64,000 nt of DNA from Novosphingobium umbonatum (GTDB lineage Bacteria > Pseudomonadota > Alphaproteobacteria > Sphingomonadales > Sphingomonadaceae), in contig NZ_SACO01000006.1 of the NCBI RefSeq assembly GCF_004005905.1, positions 156,891-220,890 on the forward strand. Reading direction: 5' to 3'. This document shows, in pieces, positions 35,989 through 44,483 of this stretch (positions are counted from its first letter, which is position 1; the number at the start of each line of letters is the position of its first letter). Made by a program: the position numbers and the translations under genes. Under the pieces are notes generated by a model that was not told where the DNA came from, searched no databases, and saw nothing but the letters and a program-made list of their open reading frames with translations.

Positions 35989-37383
35989 CTATCGGCGTTT
36001 GTTCATTTTCGCGAGGGCGCTTTTGGCCTCCATCGCAATATCTTCGGCGCGGATCGCATCGGGGGAGCCGACAGGCAGGCCCGCCTTGGCCGCATTGGCA
36101 TTTTGCAAAGCCCCACCCCAATTGCCCGACAGCGAGGCCTGTTCGGCGCTGGCCAGACGGGCGCGGGGCAGATCGCCGCTTTTGGCGTAAATCATCCCCA
36201 ACACATACCATGCGAAGGGATTTTCCCGATCCTTGGACAGGGCCGCGCGCAAGACTTTCTGCGCCTCGGCCATATGGGCGGTGGTGGCCGCGCTATCATC
36301 GCTGGCGAGCAGCGCATGGCCGAAACTGGTGGCGATCAACGGCTGGTTGCCGGTTAATTGCGTGGCGCGGCGCAAAGGGTCCAAGGCCAGCGCAGGCTTG
36401 CCCGATTCCAGCAGGATCTGCCCTTTCAGCTCCAGAAAATAGGGGTCATTGGGGGCGCTGGCCAAAAGCGCATCGGTTTCCGCCGTGGCTTTGTCCAGAA
36501 AGCCTTCCTTGTGATAGGCATAGGCCCGTGCATAACGCGCGCCCGTGCCGGTCAGATAGTCGGGATAGGTTTGATAGGTCATCGGCGGTTCGGCCAGATA
36601 GCCGAACAATTTGGCCTTCACCCGCTGGAACCGCTCCTCCAGCGCGGGATCATTGGGCCGGTTCCACGCGGGGTCTTTGGTGTAAATGTCCTGCAAATAG
36701 CTGATGCGGTCATTGGTCATCGGGTGGGTGGAATAAAAAGCCGCCTCGTCGCTGCGGGTCATGCCATAGCGGTTTTCCAGATTGAGCAGCTTGTGAAAAA
36801 ACTCCACCGAGCCACGCCCCGAAATGCCTGCGCCGGACAGGAACTGCGCACCGGCGGCATCGGCAGCCTCTTCCTCCCCGCGCGTATAGGCGAGGTATTT
36901 GCCCATGGCCGCCTGCTGGCCCGCCATGAACACGCCCATGCCCGCCGCGCCAGCCCCTGCCGCCGCCGCCGCCGCGCCAAGGATCAGCGAGAGGATCGAG
37001 ATATTGCCCGCCATTTTCGCGCCGCGATCATCAATCGCATGGCCGCCCACGACGTGGCCCAATTCATGCGCGATCACGCCCTGCACTTCATTGGCCGAAC
37101 TGGCCTCGTTGATCAGGCCCGAGTGGACATAGACCGCCTGTCCCCCCGCCACGAAAGCGTTGATGGAGGGATCATTGACCAGCACGATATCGACATTTTT
37201 GGGATCAAGTCCCGCCGCCTTGACCAAAGGCGCGGACATGTCGCGCAGCAAAGCCTCGGTTTCGGCATCGCGCAGGATCGATTGCGCGGCCGCTGGCGTG
37301 GCGCCCAAAAGGCATAGGCCCGCAACCGCCAGATCGCGCCCAAAGCGGCGCAGGGAATTCAGCAGTGCCACTTGTTTTGCCAT
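35989..37383 (-). CDS. M48 family metalloprotease with C-terminal tetratricopeptide region (BepA-like)
   Basis: A 464-residue periplasmic protease. Signal peptide about residues 1-34 (ending AAAQ). M48 zinc site HELGHVVGGH with the third ligand in EEEAADAAG. A hydrophobic Ala/Gly-rich segment follows the zinc motif. The C-terminal half (about 270-464) has TPR-like repeats (FLELKGQILLESGKPALALDPLRRA, NPFAWYVLGMIYAKSGDLPRA in part). BepA-type proteins monitor outer-membrane protein assembly; the DsbA-like gene downstream fits an envelope-quality-control role. Confidence 0.92.
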   Translation of the reverse strand: MAKQVALLNSLRRFGRDLAVAGLCLLGATPAAAQSILRDAETEALLRDMSAPLVKAAGLDPKNVDIVLVNDPSINAFVAGGQAVYVHSGLINEASSANEVQGVIAHELGHVVGGHAIDDRGAKMAGNISILSLILGAAAAAAGAGAAGMGVFMAGQQAAMGKYLAYTRGEEEAADAAGAQFLSGAGISGRGSVEFFHKLLNLENRYGMTRSDEAAFYSTHPMTNDRISYLQDIYTKDPAWNRPNDPALEERFQRVKAKLFGYLAEPPMTYQTYPDYLTGTGARYARAYAYHKEGFLDKATAETDALLASAPNDPYFLELKGQILLESGKPALALDPLRRATQLTGNQPLIATSFGHALLASDDSAATTAHMAEAQKVLRAALSKDRENPFAWYVLGMIYAKSGDLPRARLASAEQASLSGNWGGALQNANAAKAGLPVGSPDAIRAEDIAMEAKSALAKMNKRR

Positions 37384-37435
37384 AGGTTCGCACCCTTAGC
37401 ACAAGTGGCACTGAATAGACTATGAAGCTTGCGCT

Positions 37436-38743
37436 TTATTGGATCAGATGTTGCGCGGCGCGGCTGAGCAGGGCGGGGTCCTCATCCACCTCGCCCAGCA
37501 GGGCAATGGTGCCATCGGGCAGGCGGCGGGCCACCAGCACGGTGAATTCCGCGCCCTCGGTCGGCAGATCGTGAAGCGCGCGATGGTTCAACTGGCGCAA
37601 CTGACGGGCCAAGGGTTCGGATTTGCCCTTGTCCTTGGCGCCATGGGCGTGGCGCAAGCGGCGTTCCTGGCCAACCACACCCTTCAAACCACCAGGCACC
37701 TCGGCCAGATAGGCGGCCAATTCGCCGCGTCCCAGCCCCGTCCTTTGCGCATGGGCCAAAGCCGAAGCATATTCGGTCAGCCGAGTCTTGTCATAATCCA
37801 GCCCGAACACCAATTTCACCAGCGGCAGCAAGGGCGCGCGGGGCTGCGATTTGATTCCCGCATCATGGACCAGCTTGGCCAATTCATCGGGGCTGTGCTT
37901 GGCGGCAAGAGCAAAATCATAGGCCCGGCCGATTGCGGCATAAAGCGCCTGACGGCTGCGGTCGGCGGAGAAGCGGGCAGCCTGCGCCAATTCCCGGGCC
38001 GAAGCCAGCCAATCGGCCAGCGACATGGCCTGCGCCATCTCGTCGGGCACTTCATCGAAATGCAAGGCGCCAAGCGCGCTGACAATCGCGGCGCGGCGCG
38101 AAGGATCAACCGCTGGGGTGGGGTCGGCGGGCAATTCAATCCCGCCCAGCAAGCCATTTTCAAAGGCGGCGCCCATCTCGCGGGCGATCTGGTCGCTCAA
38201 CGCCTGATCGGCGGCCTCTTTCCAATTGACCACGCCCAGACCGAAACGGATCGGCCCATTGGCCTTGTCCGAAAAGGGCAGCAACATCCCGCGATAGAGG
38301 ATAGTGGCCGAGCGCTGGTTAACGAATTCGTCCTCGAAACCAATCGGCGACTGGTTGGCCACCACCTGCCCATACTGGCCGGTAACGCGGGCCAGCATCG
38401 AATCATGGGGAATGTCGTCCAGATGGTGAATGTCGCGGGTAATGCCGCATTCGCGCGCCAATTTTTCCCCCACATAGACGATGCGCGGATCATCCACGCT
38501 GTGCGAGAAATCCATCAGCACCGCATGGGGAGCAATATCGGGCAGTTGATCCAGCTTCAGATCGCCGATCAATGGCATCGACAGGCCGCCCTGCAAATCG
38601 CTCCAATGGCAATAGGCGCGTACCTGCAGGCGGCGTTCGCCCTGAGCCACGATGACGGGGAAATCGCCGGGGATGTCATCCTCGTCCTCATAGGGATTGC
38701 CCGAGGAAGGATTGGAGAGATAGTTGCTGCGTAGACTGTCCAT
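37436..38743 (-). CDS. PAS-like domain protein of sphingomonad type
   Basis: A 435-residue cytoplasmic protein without signal or membrane span. Residues about 55-180 look like a PAS fold: LPDIAPHAVLMDFSHSVDDPRIVYVGEKLAREC and IGFEDEFVNQRSATILYRGMLLPFSD (quoted in pieces as V-L-M-D-F, R-I-V-Y-V-G and F-V-N-Q-R). The rest is helical, with basic stretches near the C-terminus. Such proteins are regular in sphingomonads, function unknown. It precedes the M48 and DsbA-like genes on the same strand. Confidence 0.7.
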   Translation of the reverse strand: MDSLRSNYLSNPSSGNPYEDEDDIPGDFPVIVAQGERRLQVRAYCHWSDLQGGLSMPLIGDLKLDQLPDIAPHAVLMDFSHSVDDPRIVYVGEKLARECGITRDIHHLDDIPHDSMLARVTGQYGQVVANQSPIGFEDEFVNQRSATILYRGMLLPFSDKANGPIRFGLGVVNWKEAADQALSDQIAREMGAAFENGLLGGIELPADPTPAVDPSRRAAIVSALGALHFDEVPDEMAQAMSLADWLASARELAQAARFSADRSRQALYAAIGRAYDFALAAKHSPDELAKLVHDAGIKSQPRAPLLPLVKLVFGLDYDKTRLTEYASALAHAQRTGLGRGELAAYLAEVPGGLKGVVGQERRLRHAHGAKDKGKSEPLARQLRQLNHRALHDLPTEGAEFTVLVARRLPDGTIALLGEVDEDPALLSRAAQHLIQ

Positions 38744-38837
38744 GACTGCCTCCCGGCGATTGGCTAGGAGGACACTCTTTACGCAACGCTCTAAATGGAC
38801 CGTTAAGTTGCGCCACGGAATACCCTAGGGGCAGGCG

Positions 38838-39566
38838 CTAGACGAAATTACCCAAACCTTTGTCCGTGCTGCAAATCCGGTCCCAGAACCGGAAATAAAG
38901 ACCGTAATTACAAAGGTATATGTCGTGATGTCTTTGGTGGTGGCTGGCGGTGATCAACCAGTTTCCCAGACCTTTGCGCACCATCCAGTCCGGAAAAATT
39001 TCCCAGCCCATATGGTTAACAACGCCCATCACCGTCATAATCGACAGGACAAAGGCCAAAGCCGTGGTGTGAATCGGTACGCAGAACACCGCTAAGGGAA
39101 TCACGAAGGCCTGAGTCAGCGCCTCGGTCGGATGGAAAGCCATTGCCGCCCATGCCGTCGGCGGGCGACTCGCGTGATGGACCGCGTGAAAGATGCGGAA
39201 CACGCGCGGACGGTGCATCCAGCGGTGGCTCCAATAGAACCAGGTGTCATGCAGCGCCAGATAGGCCAGAACCGACAGCGGCCAGTACCACAGGGGGTAG
39301 GCGTCGATATCGGTGTAGATGCGGGTCCAGCCCAGACTGTGCCAACCCCATGCGACAATGCCGGCGGGCAGGCCAAAGATGATGCAGGACAGCAGCGACC
39401 AGCCAATCTCTTTGCGGATCTGTTGGCGCAGCGGAGCATAGAGGCCCGGTTGGCGCCTTGCCGTGGCCCATGCAAAACCGCCGCTGGCCAGAATATAGCG
39501 CAGGGTCACGATCCCCGTCATCGCCAGCGCGGATAGCAGGGCAGCAAGGAGCGTGGGTTCGTTCAT
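38838..39566 (-). CDS. Sterol desaturase/fatty acid hydroxylase family membrane protein
   Basis: A 242-residue membrane enzyme of the di-iron FA_hydroxylase family. Histidine boxes are in order: HDTWFYWSHRWMH, FHAVHHASR and ASHHQRHH. Four hydrophobic spans surround them. Relatives hydroxylate or desaturate lipids, including carotenoids and sterols; the substrate cannot be assigned from sequence. It stands alone, opposite to the following DUF1289 gene. Confidence 0.88.
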   Translation of the reverse strand: MNEPTLLAALLSALAMTGIVTLRYILASGGFAWATARRQPGLYAPLRQQIRKEIGWSLLSCIIFGLPAGIVAWGWHSLGWTRIYTDIDAYPLWYWPLSVLAYLALHDTWFYWSHRWMHRPRVFRIFHAVHHASRPPTAWAAMAFHPTEALTQAFVIPLAVFCVPIHTTALAFVLSIMTVMGVVNHMGWEIFPDWMVRKGLGNWLITASHHQRHHDIYLCNYGLYFRFWDRICSTDKGLGNFV

Positions 39567-39689
39567 CGGGCGGCTTTATGCCTTGCCCGACAGGCTATGG
39601 CAAATGCACCAAGGTCCATGGGTTGAATTACATTGCCGGTTGTTACGGCGCTATTTGCCATCCGGGGCGCCTCATGCTGAAGAGGGTTC

Positions 39690-39857
39690 ATGAGCGATCC
39701 GGAATCCCCTTGCTGCGGCTTGTGTAAGCTGGATAATTTGCGCCAATATTGCCTCGGTTGCGCGCGGCATATTGACGAGATTGTCGGTTGGCGCGGCATG
39801 AGCGCGGCGGAAAAGCGGGCAGTGATTGCAGCCTTGCCTGCCCGACGCGGGGATTAG
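39690..39857 (+). CDS. DUF1289 domain protein
   Basis: A 55-residue protein with the DUF1289 signature: SPCCGLCKLD, then YCLGCARHIDEIVGWRGMSAAEK, i.e. four spaced cysteines that probably bind zinc or an Fe-S cluster, and a C-terminal helix. The ATG at 39690 follows AGAGGG closely. Its stop overlaps the stop of the convergent mmcB gene (TTAG shared). Function unknown; the family is common in proteobacteria. Confidence 0.85.
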   Translation: MSDPESPCCGLCKLDNLRQYCLGCARHIDEIVGWRGMSAAEKRAVIAALPARRGD

Positions 39858-40348
39858 CTGCCCCCGCCCCATTGGCCGATGCGTGGGTCTTGCGCGATGG
39901 CGCTGCGGCGCAGGGCGGCGCGGGCAAGGCGTTCAACCTCGACCTTGCGGCGGGCGGCGGCCAGCGGGCGTAAAGGCGCCGCGCGCAGGATTTCGGCATC
40001 ATAGCCATCGGCCACGATCAATCCGCAGTCGGCGGGGCGAAAGGCCTCGCTCTCCATACAGGCGCGGTCTAGATGGCTGGCCAGACCCCAGAAGAAGCGG
40101 TCGCAATGGTCGAGATAGTCGGTCCATTTGCCATCGCCCATCAGATCGGCCTTGGCGACCTTGATCTCCACGATGATCACTTGCCCCTTGGCATCGATCC
40201 CCATCAGATCGGCGCGGCGCCCGTTGCGCAAGGGCATTTCCGAAAGGCACCAGATATCATTGCGGGCAAACAGGCGGGTGATGCCGCGCGCCACGCTCAG
40301 GGCGTCGGGCGAGAGCGCCGAATCGGAAAGGCTGTCAGGATTGGTCAT
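39854..40348 (-). CDS. mmcB: MmcB family DNA repair protein
   Basis: A 164-residue protein of the MmcB (former DUF1052) family, named for mitomycin C sensitivity in Caulobacter. It has the PD-(D/E)XK-like nuclease pattern: RRADLMGIDAKGQVIIVEIKVAKADL, with D-x(n)-E-x-K placed as in the family, and WTDYLDHCDRFFWGL. Usual length. Acts in DNA damage repair. Convergent with DUF1289. Confidence 0.9.
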   Translation of the reverse strand: MTNPDSLSDSALSPDALSVARGITRLFARNDIWCLSEMPLRNGRRADLMGIDAKGQVIIVEIKVAKADLMGDGKWTDYLDHCDRFFWGLASHLDRACMESEAFRPADCGLIVADGYDAEILRAAPLRPLAAARRKVEVERLARAALRRSAIAQDPRIGQWGGGS

Positions 40349-40388
40349 GTCCTGACGTTAAGAACAAAATATGAACTTGTGAAGAGGC

Positions 40389-40766
40389 TTACAGCGGCGG
40401 TGCCAGCGCCAGCAGTCCCTGACGGCTACCGACAAATTCGGCCCATAGCGCCCGTGCCGCCGGACGCGCATCGCCGCCGCGTTCATGCAGCAGCAGCAGA
40501 GCGGCAAGGCCCGGCTCCATCAAAGCCACCAGATCGCCCATGCTCTGTTCGATCAGGGCCTGTCGGCGCGGATCGGCAAAGCGCAGGGCCGAGGGGAAGG
40601 CCAATTGCGGCTTGGCTTCCACTACCATGTCGACCTGCGCCAATTGCGCGACGATATAGGCGGCCTCTCGCAAGGCGGCCCAGCGCAGGCCGAGGCTGTC
40701 GGCGGGCGGACGGGCGTCTGGATGGACCAGCGTGTGCGGAAAGGAATCGGAAGTAAGGTTGACCAT
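40389..40766 (-). CDS. Hypothetical protein
   Basis: A 125-residue, mainly helical soluble protein of unknown function. The ORF is cleanly coding with a Leu/Ala-rich helix near the C-terminus (LVALMEPGLAALLLLHERG) and no signal sequence. It is next to mmcB on the same strand (40-bp gap), so both may be co-transcribed. Confidence 0.55.
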   Translation of the reverse strand: MVNLTSDSFPHTLVHPDARPPADSLGLRWAALREAAYIVAQLAQVDMVVEAKPQLAFPSALRFADPRRQALIEQSMGDLVALMEPGLAALLLLHERGGDARPAARALWAEFVGSRQGLLALAPPL

Positions 40767-40848
40767 GGGTTAAGATTTACGCCGATTCCCTTGCCAAATT
40801 GCTAAAGCCTGGGCGGCGCGCCTCGGGGTTCATGCGGAAGGGGCATAA

Positions 40849-40879
40849 GAAAACCCCCGAAGGGCGGTGCCTTCGGGGG
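40849..40879 (-). terminator. Rho-independent terminator of the exopolysaccharide operon
   Basis: CCCCCGAAGG (40854-40863) pairs perfectly with CCTTCGGGGG (40870-40879). On the minus strand the stem is followed by TTTTCTT. It lies 25 bp past the stop of the BY-kinase-like gene. Confidence 0.85.
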
Positions 40880-40903
40880 TCTGGATGGCGGGATTGGCCG
40901 CGA

Positions 40904-41599
40904 TCAATAATCGTTGAGGAAAGACCCGATCACCTTGGCACGATCCGCGCGCAATTCCTCGCACAGGCGGCGCATGTCCGAAATGGTGCTGGCGTCCTTG
41001 CGCGCGACCACCAAAGCGTAGCGCAAAGTGGTGGCAATGCGGCGAATATCGGCAGCCTGACTGAGCGGCGGCGTGTCGACGATGGTCAGGTCATAGCTGC
41101 GCATGCAGTCATCCATCGCATCGGTAAAGCGGCGGGTGGCCATCAATTCGGGGGCATTGTCGGCAGGCTGTCCGGCATAGAATACCGACAGATTGGGCAG
41201 CACCGCATGCTGGATGCAATCGTAAAGCTGCAATTCGCTATTGGCCAGATATTCGCCCAGACCAAGGCAAGGCTTTGAAGCAACCACCCAATTCTGCAGC
41301 GCAGGGCGGCGCAGGTTGCCATCGATCAGCAAGGTGTTGATGCCGGCAAGCGCGAAAGCCGCGGCCAGATTGGTGGCCAAAAACGTACTGCCCGCGCCGT
41401 CTTCCGCCGCGCAAATGGCCAGGGAACGCCGCCCGTCGCCAATATGCTGGGCCAACAGATGGGTGCGCAAGGTGGCAATGCTTTCCGCCTGCGGCCCACC
41501 CGATTGGTGCAACACCAGCGCATCATCGGTGAAACGGAAACCGTCACTGACAGTTTCGCGCTCCATTTCGAGCGTGGTCATAAGGGATGCATAAGTCAT
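40904..41599 (-). CDS. CpsD/CapB-like capsular polysaccharide ATPase (BY-kinase family), atypical Walker A
   Basis: A 231-residue P-loop ATPase of the bacterial tyrosine kinase family that partners Wzz-type proteins. Walker A' is LLIDGNLRRPAL and Walker B TIVDTPPLSQAADI. The Walker A position reads AAEDGAGSTFLATN: the invariant lysine of G-x-G-K-S/T is replaced by Ser (Ser71). The usual C-terminal tyrosine cluster is reduced to one terminal Tyr. It may still bind nucleotide weakly, or regulate polymerisation without kinase activity. Follows the Wzz-like gene in the same operon. Confidence 0.85.
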   Translation of the reverse strand: MTYASLMTTLEMERETVSDGFRFTDDALVLHQSGGPQAESIATLRTHLLAQHIGDGRRSLAICAAEDGAGSTFLATNLAAAFALAGINTLLIDGNLRRPALQNWVVASKPCLGLGEYLANSELQLYDCIQHAVLPNLSVFYAGQPADNAPELMATRRFTDAMDDCMRSYDLTIVDTPPLSQAADIRRIATTLRYALVVARKDASTISDMRRLCEELRADRAKVIGSFLNDY

Positions 41600-41651
41600 T
41601 GCTCAGGTCCAGCCCGGGCGCACGCTTGGCAGGCGGGCGCCCTTCAAGAGT

Positions 41652-43007
41652 TCAGCTCGTGGTTGTTCGAGATTTGCGCTTGAACAAGTCATTGAAGCCC
41701 AGCCAGTACATTACACCGCGCTTGCCGATGTCGCGGCGATCGATGGACATCACGCCCAGCACCGGCAGGCCGATCAGGCCAAGATCGTCGGAGCAGCGCA
41801 CGCGGCGATAGACCATTTCCAGCACCAGCGAGATCAACACGCCCAGCGCAAAACCCACACCCAGCGCGGCGCCGAAAATCAGGCCCTTCTTGGGGAAGGC
41901 TGGATCATCGGGGGCCACGGCATCGCCCAGCAGGGTCAGGCCGGTTTCGGTCGACTGCGATTCGCGGTCCAGTTCCGAGGCGCGGGTCAGCGTCTTGTTG
42001 AACTGGTCGCGCAGCACCGCCACATCGGTGGCCAGACGCTGGGCTTCATAGACTTTGCCACGCTGTTCCAGCACCTTGCGGGTCTGGGCGTTCATCATGC
42101 TTTCCACCGAAGGTCCGCTGACCACACCGCCGCCCGCCGAACGGGCCGCTGCCGCCTCACGCGCAACCGAAGCGGCCAGGGTGGCGCGCTGGCGCTGCAT
42201 GTTGAGCAGGTCGGGATGGCTGGGGCCCAAGGTTTGCTGGGCATTGGCGATCTGCGCATCCAGCTGCGACAATTGCACCGCCAGGGGCGAGGTTCCCGTG
42301 GCAGCCGGTGCCACCGCTGCGGCGGCGGCCGGAGCCGAGGCCGAAATAGCCTTCAGACGCGACATTTCAGTGTCGACATTGTCATCCTGCAGGATGATGC
42401 CATTCGACTTTTCAAAATCGGCTTTCTTCTTTTCCGCCTCGGCCAATTGGTCGCGCAGCTTTTCAGCCTGCTGGTGGAACCATTCGGCATTGCGGGCCGC
42501 GCCTTCGCGCTTGAAAGCCAGCGTCTGGTCAAAATAGGCCTGACGGATCGCGTTCACCGTTTTGCGCGCGGCATCAGCCGAGCTGGAAGAATATTTGATT
42601 TCCAGAATGTTACTGGCATCGACCGTCTTGGCATCCGTACCCGCAATAACCGTTTCGGCCAGCCAGCGGCGGAAATCGCTATGGTCATCCTTGCTGCGGG
42701 CGGCATAGCGGGCGGCCCAGATGGGCGAGGAGGTCCAGCCCAGCGAATCCACCACTTTGCCCGCCACGCGATAGTCGGTGATCAGTTCGATCTGCGTCTT
42801 CACATAGGCGCGGGCCCAGGCCGAGGAAATGGCCTCACCGGTGACAGGGTCGGGCTTTACAATGTCAAGCACCACGCGCGTGGTTGCTTCATAACGCGGG
42901 GGCAGAATTCTGATCGCAATCATTGCGCCCAGCAAACAGGTCAGAGTGGTCAGGGTGATGATGGCCCTACGCACCCAGAGGATGTTGAAAAACTGCCTAA
43001 AGCTCAT
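41652..43007 (-). CDS. Wzz/GNVR-domain polysaccharide chain-length determinant
   Basis: A 451-residue inner-membrane protein of the polysaccharide co-polymerase class. The start MSFRQFFNILWVRRAIITL leads into the first membrane span; the periplasmic part includes a long coiled coil (QQAEKLRDQLAEAEKKKADFEKSNG region, and QLDAQIANAQQTLGPSHPDLL) and the GNVR-like RASELDRESQSTETGL with downstream PKKGLIFGAALGVGFALGV second span. Together with the ATPase downstream it sets exopolysaccharide length. A longer N-terminus from 43070 is possible. Confidence 0.9.
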   Translation of the reverse strand: MSFRQFFNILWVRRAIITLTTLTCLLGAMIAIRILPPRYEATTRVVLDIVKPDPVTGEAISSAWARAYVKTQIELITDYRVAGKVVDSLGWTSSPIWAARYAARSKDDHSDFRRWLAETVIAGTDAKTVDASNILEIKYSSSSADAARKTVNAIRQAYFDQTLAFKREGAARNAEWFHQQAEKLRDQLAEAEKKKADFEKSNGIILQDDNVDTEMSRLKAISASAPAAAAAVAPAATGTSPLAVQLSQLDAQIANAQQTLGPSHPDLLNMQRQRATLAASVAREAAAARSAGGGVVSGPSVESMMNAQTRKVLEQRGKVYEAQRLATDVAVLRDQFNKTLTRASELDRESQSTETGLTLLGDAVAPDDPAFPKKGLIFGAALGVGFALGVLISLVLEMVYRRVRCSDDLGLIGLPVLGVMSIDRRDIGKRGVMYWLGFNDLFKRKSRTTTS

Positions 43008-43259
43008 GCGCAAATCCGCCTTGCCTGGAAAACCCGTTGGGAACGGCATCAAAACCGTCCGCAACGCCATTGCTGAAAAATTCGAAGATTCCGTTATGAA
43101 TAACGCAATCCTCTAACGCATAGCCGCGATTTCTCACTGGCATCCCCAAACAAGGTCTCGCAGCTGGCAGCATCTTTCAATAGCATACCAGATCGTAACC
43201 TTAAAACCAGAGTGAACCCATCCGCTCCGGCAGCTTACCCTTCCCGCCGGAGTGCTGCG

Positions 43260-44483
43260 TCAATGGCGCCGGTTGGTGACAATCCTGCGTACCGAGCCGA
43301 CAAAATTCTTGAGCTTTTCCTGCATGCCCGCGCGTTTGGAGGCCAGCCCAATATCCAGACCATCCATCACCGGACGGGGCTGGAATGTCACCATAGCCGC
43401 GGCAAGGCGGGCAATGAGCACGCGTTTGCGGCGGGTTTGGCCCGGCTGCATATGGTCAATGTCGTTCACGTCCAACGGTTCTACCGCCACACGCCCCGCC
43501 TCGATCGCCTTGCGCAGCAGCGCATCGCCTCTGGCGGTGCGGCTCATGATCAGGCTGCGTCCGTCTTGTTCTTCGAACTGGGGATAGCCGCCATCATCGC
43601 CATACCATGCGTCGGCACAGGCAATATCGGCAGCGCCGCCCACGCCATCGGGGCAGATCTTGCAGCGATATTGCACCTGGCCCGACAGATGCTTGCCCCA
43701 GCTTTCGGCATAGCGCATCTCGCCCTGCTGGCCGTCATCGGTACGGGCGATGGTCAGGCCCGGCCAACCATTGCCGCGATAACGGAAGCTGGTCACCTTT
43801 TCCGGTTCCAGCCCCATCGCGCGGATCACTTTGTCCGCAGCCGCATGGCTGGGGATACCCGCACAATAGAAGGACAGCATCAGCGGGATCTGTTGATCGA
43901 CCCGCGCGTCCACTGTGGCCAGCTGGCGCAGCGCGGCCACATCGCAAGGCTTGCCGATAAAGACAAAGCGGCGCCCGTCGGCCAAGGCTTCCTCGATCTG
44001 GCCCAGCGGCGAGGAGGGGGCGTAGCGCGAACCGGCACCGGTGATCACATCCTCGGGCCGGTCAGACCATGCCATCACATTGCGCGTGGGATGTGCAGGA
44101 TCGGGCAGCACGTGCAGCACGCGATCCACCAAACCGGTTTCCAGCGCGAAAAGTGCCAGCGAGGTGATCCCGCCGCCCGAGGAACCGGCATAGCGGACCT
44201 TGGGGTCGGTGGCATAGCCGGTCAGGCTCTGGTAATAAGGTCCCCAATAGGGATGGCGATGCGGGGCTTCGGTCCAAGGACCCACAACCGAGCCGGGACA
44301 GGCCGTCTTGATGGTGTTTTCCAGCGCGGGCGTGATGGGCGCGATCTGGCGCGGGCGAGTATAGCCCGGCGCCACCGTTTCCATGGTGATAGCACCCTGA
44401 CCAATGCCGGCGCACAGGCCGCAGCCGGTGCAAAGATCGCCCTTGGCAACCTTGGCGAGTGTGGGGGATTGGGGGATGCTCAT
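43260..44483 (-). CDS. Coenzyme F420 hydrogenase/dehydrogenase beta-subunit-like Fe-S protein
   Basis: A 407-residue FrhB family protein. N-terminal iron-sulfur site: Cys18, Cys21 and Cys24 in LCTGCGLC, with a further ligand candidate Cys62 in ACPG. The FrhB C-terminal domain shows GKPCDVAAL, FYCAGIPS and YRCKICPDGVGGAADIACADAW. The organism is unlikely to use F420 here; such proteins regularly accompany polysaccharide pyruvyl transferases in exopolysaccharide loci, possibly as flavin/Fe-S reductases. It overlaps its neighbour by 4 bp, so translation is coupled. Confidence 0.85.
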   Translation of the reverse strand: MSIPQSPTLAKVAKGDLCTGCGLCAGIGQGAITMETVAPGYTRPRQIAPITPALENTIKTACPGSVVGPWTEAPHRHPYWGPYYQSLTGYATDPKVRYAGSSGGGITSLALFALETGLVDRVLHVLPDPAHPTRNVMAWSDRPEDVITGAGSRYAPSSPLGQIEEALADGRRFVFIGKPCDVAALRQLATVDARVDQQIPLMLSFYCAGIPSHAAADKVIRAMGLEPEKVTSFRYRGNGWPGLTIARTDDGQQGEMRYAESWGKHLSGQVQYRCKICPDGVGGAADIACADAWYGDDGGYPQFEEQDGRSLIMSRTARGDALLRKAIEAGRVAVEPLDVNDIDHMQPGQTRRKRVLIARLAAAMVTFQPRPVMDGLDIGLASKRAGMQEKLKNFVGSVRRIVTNRRH

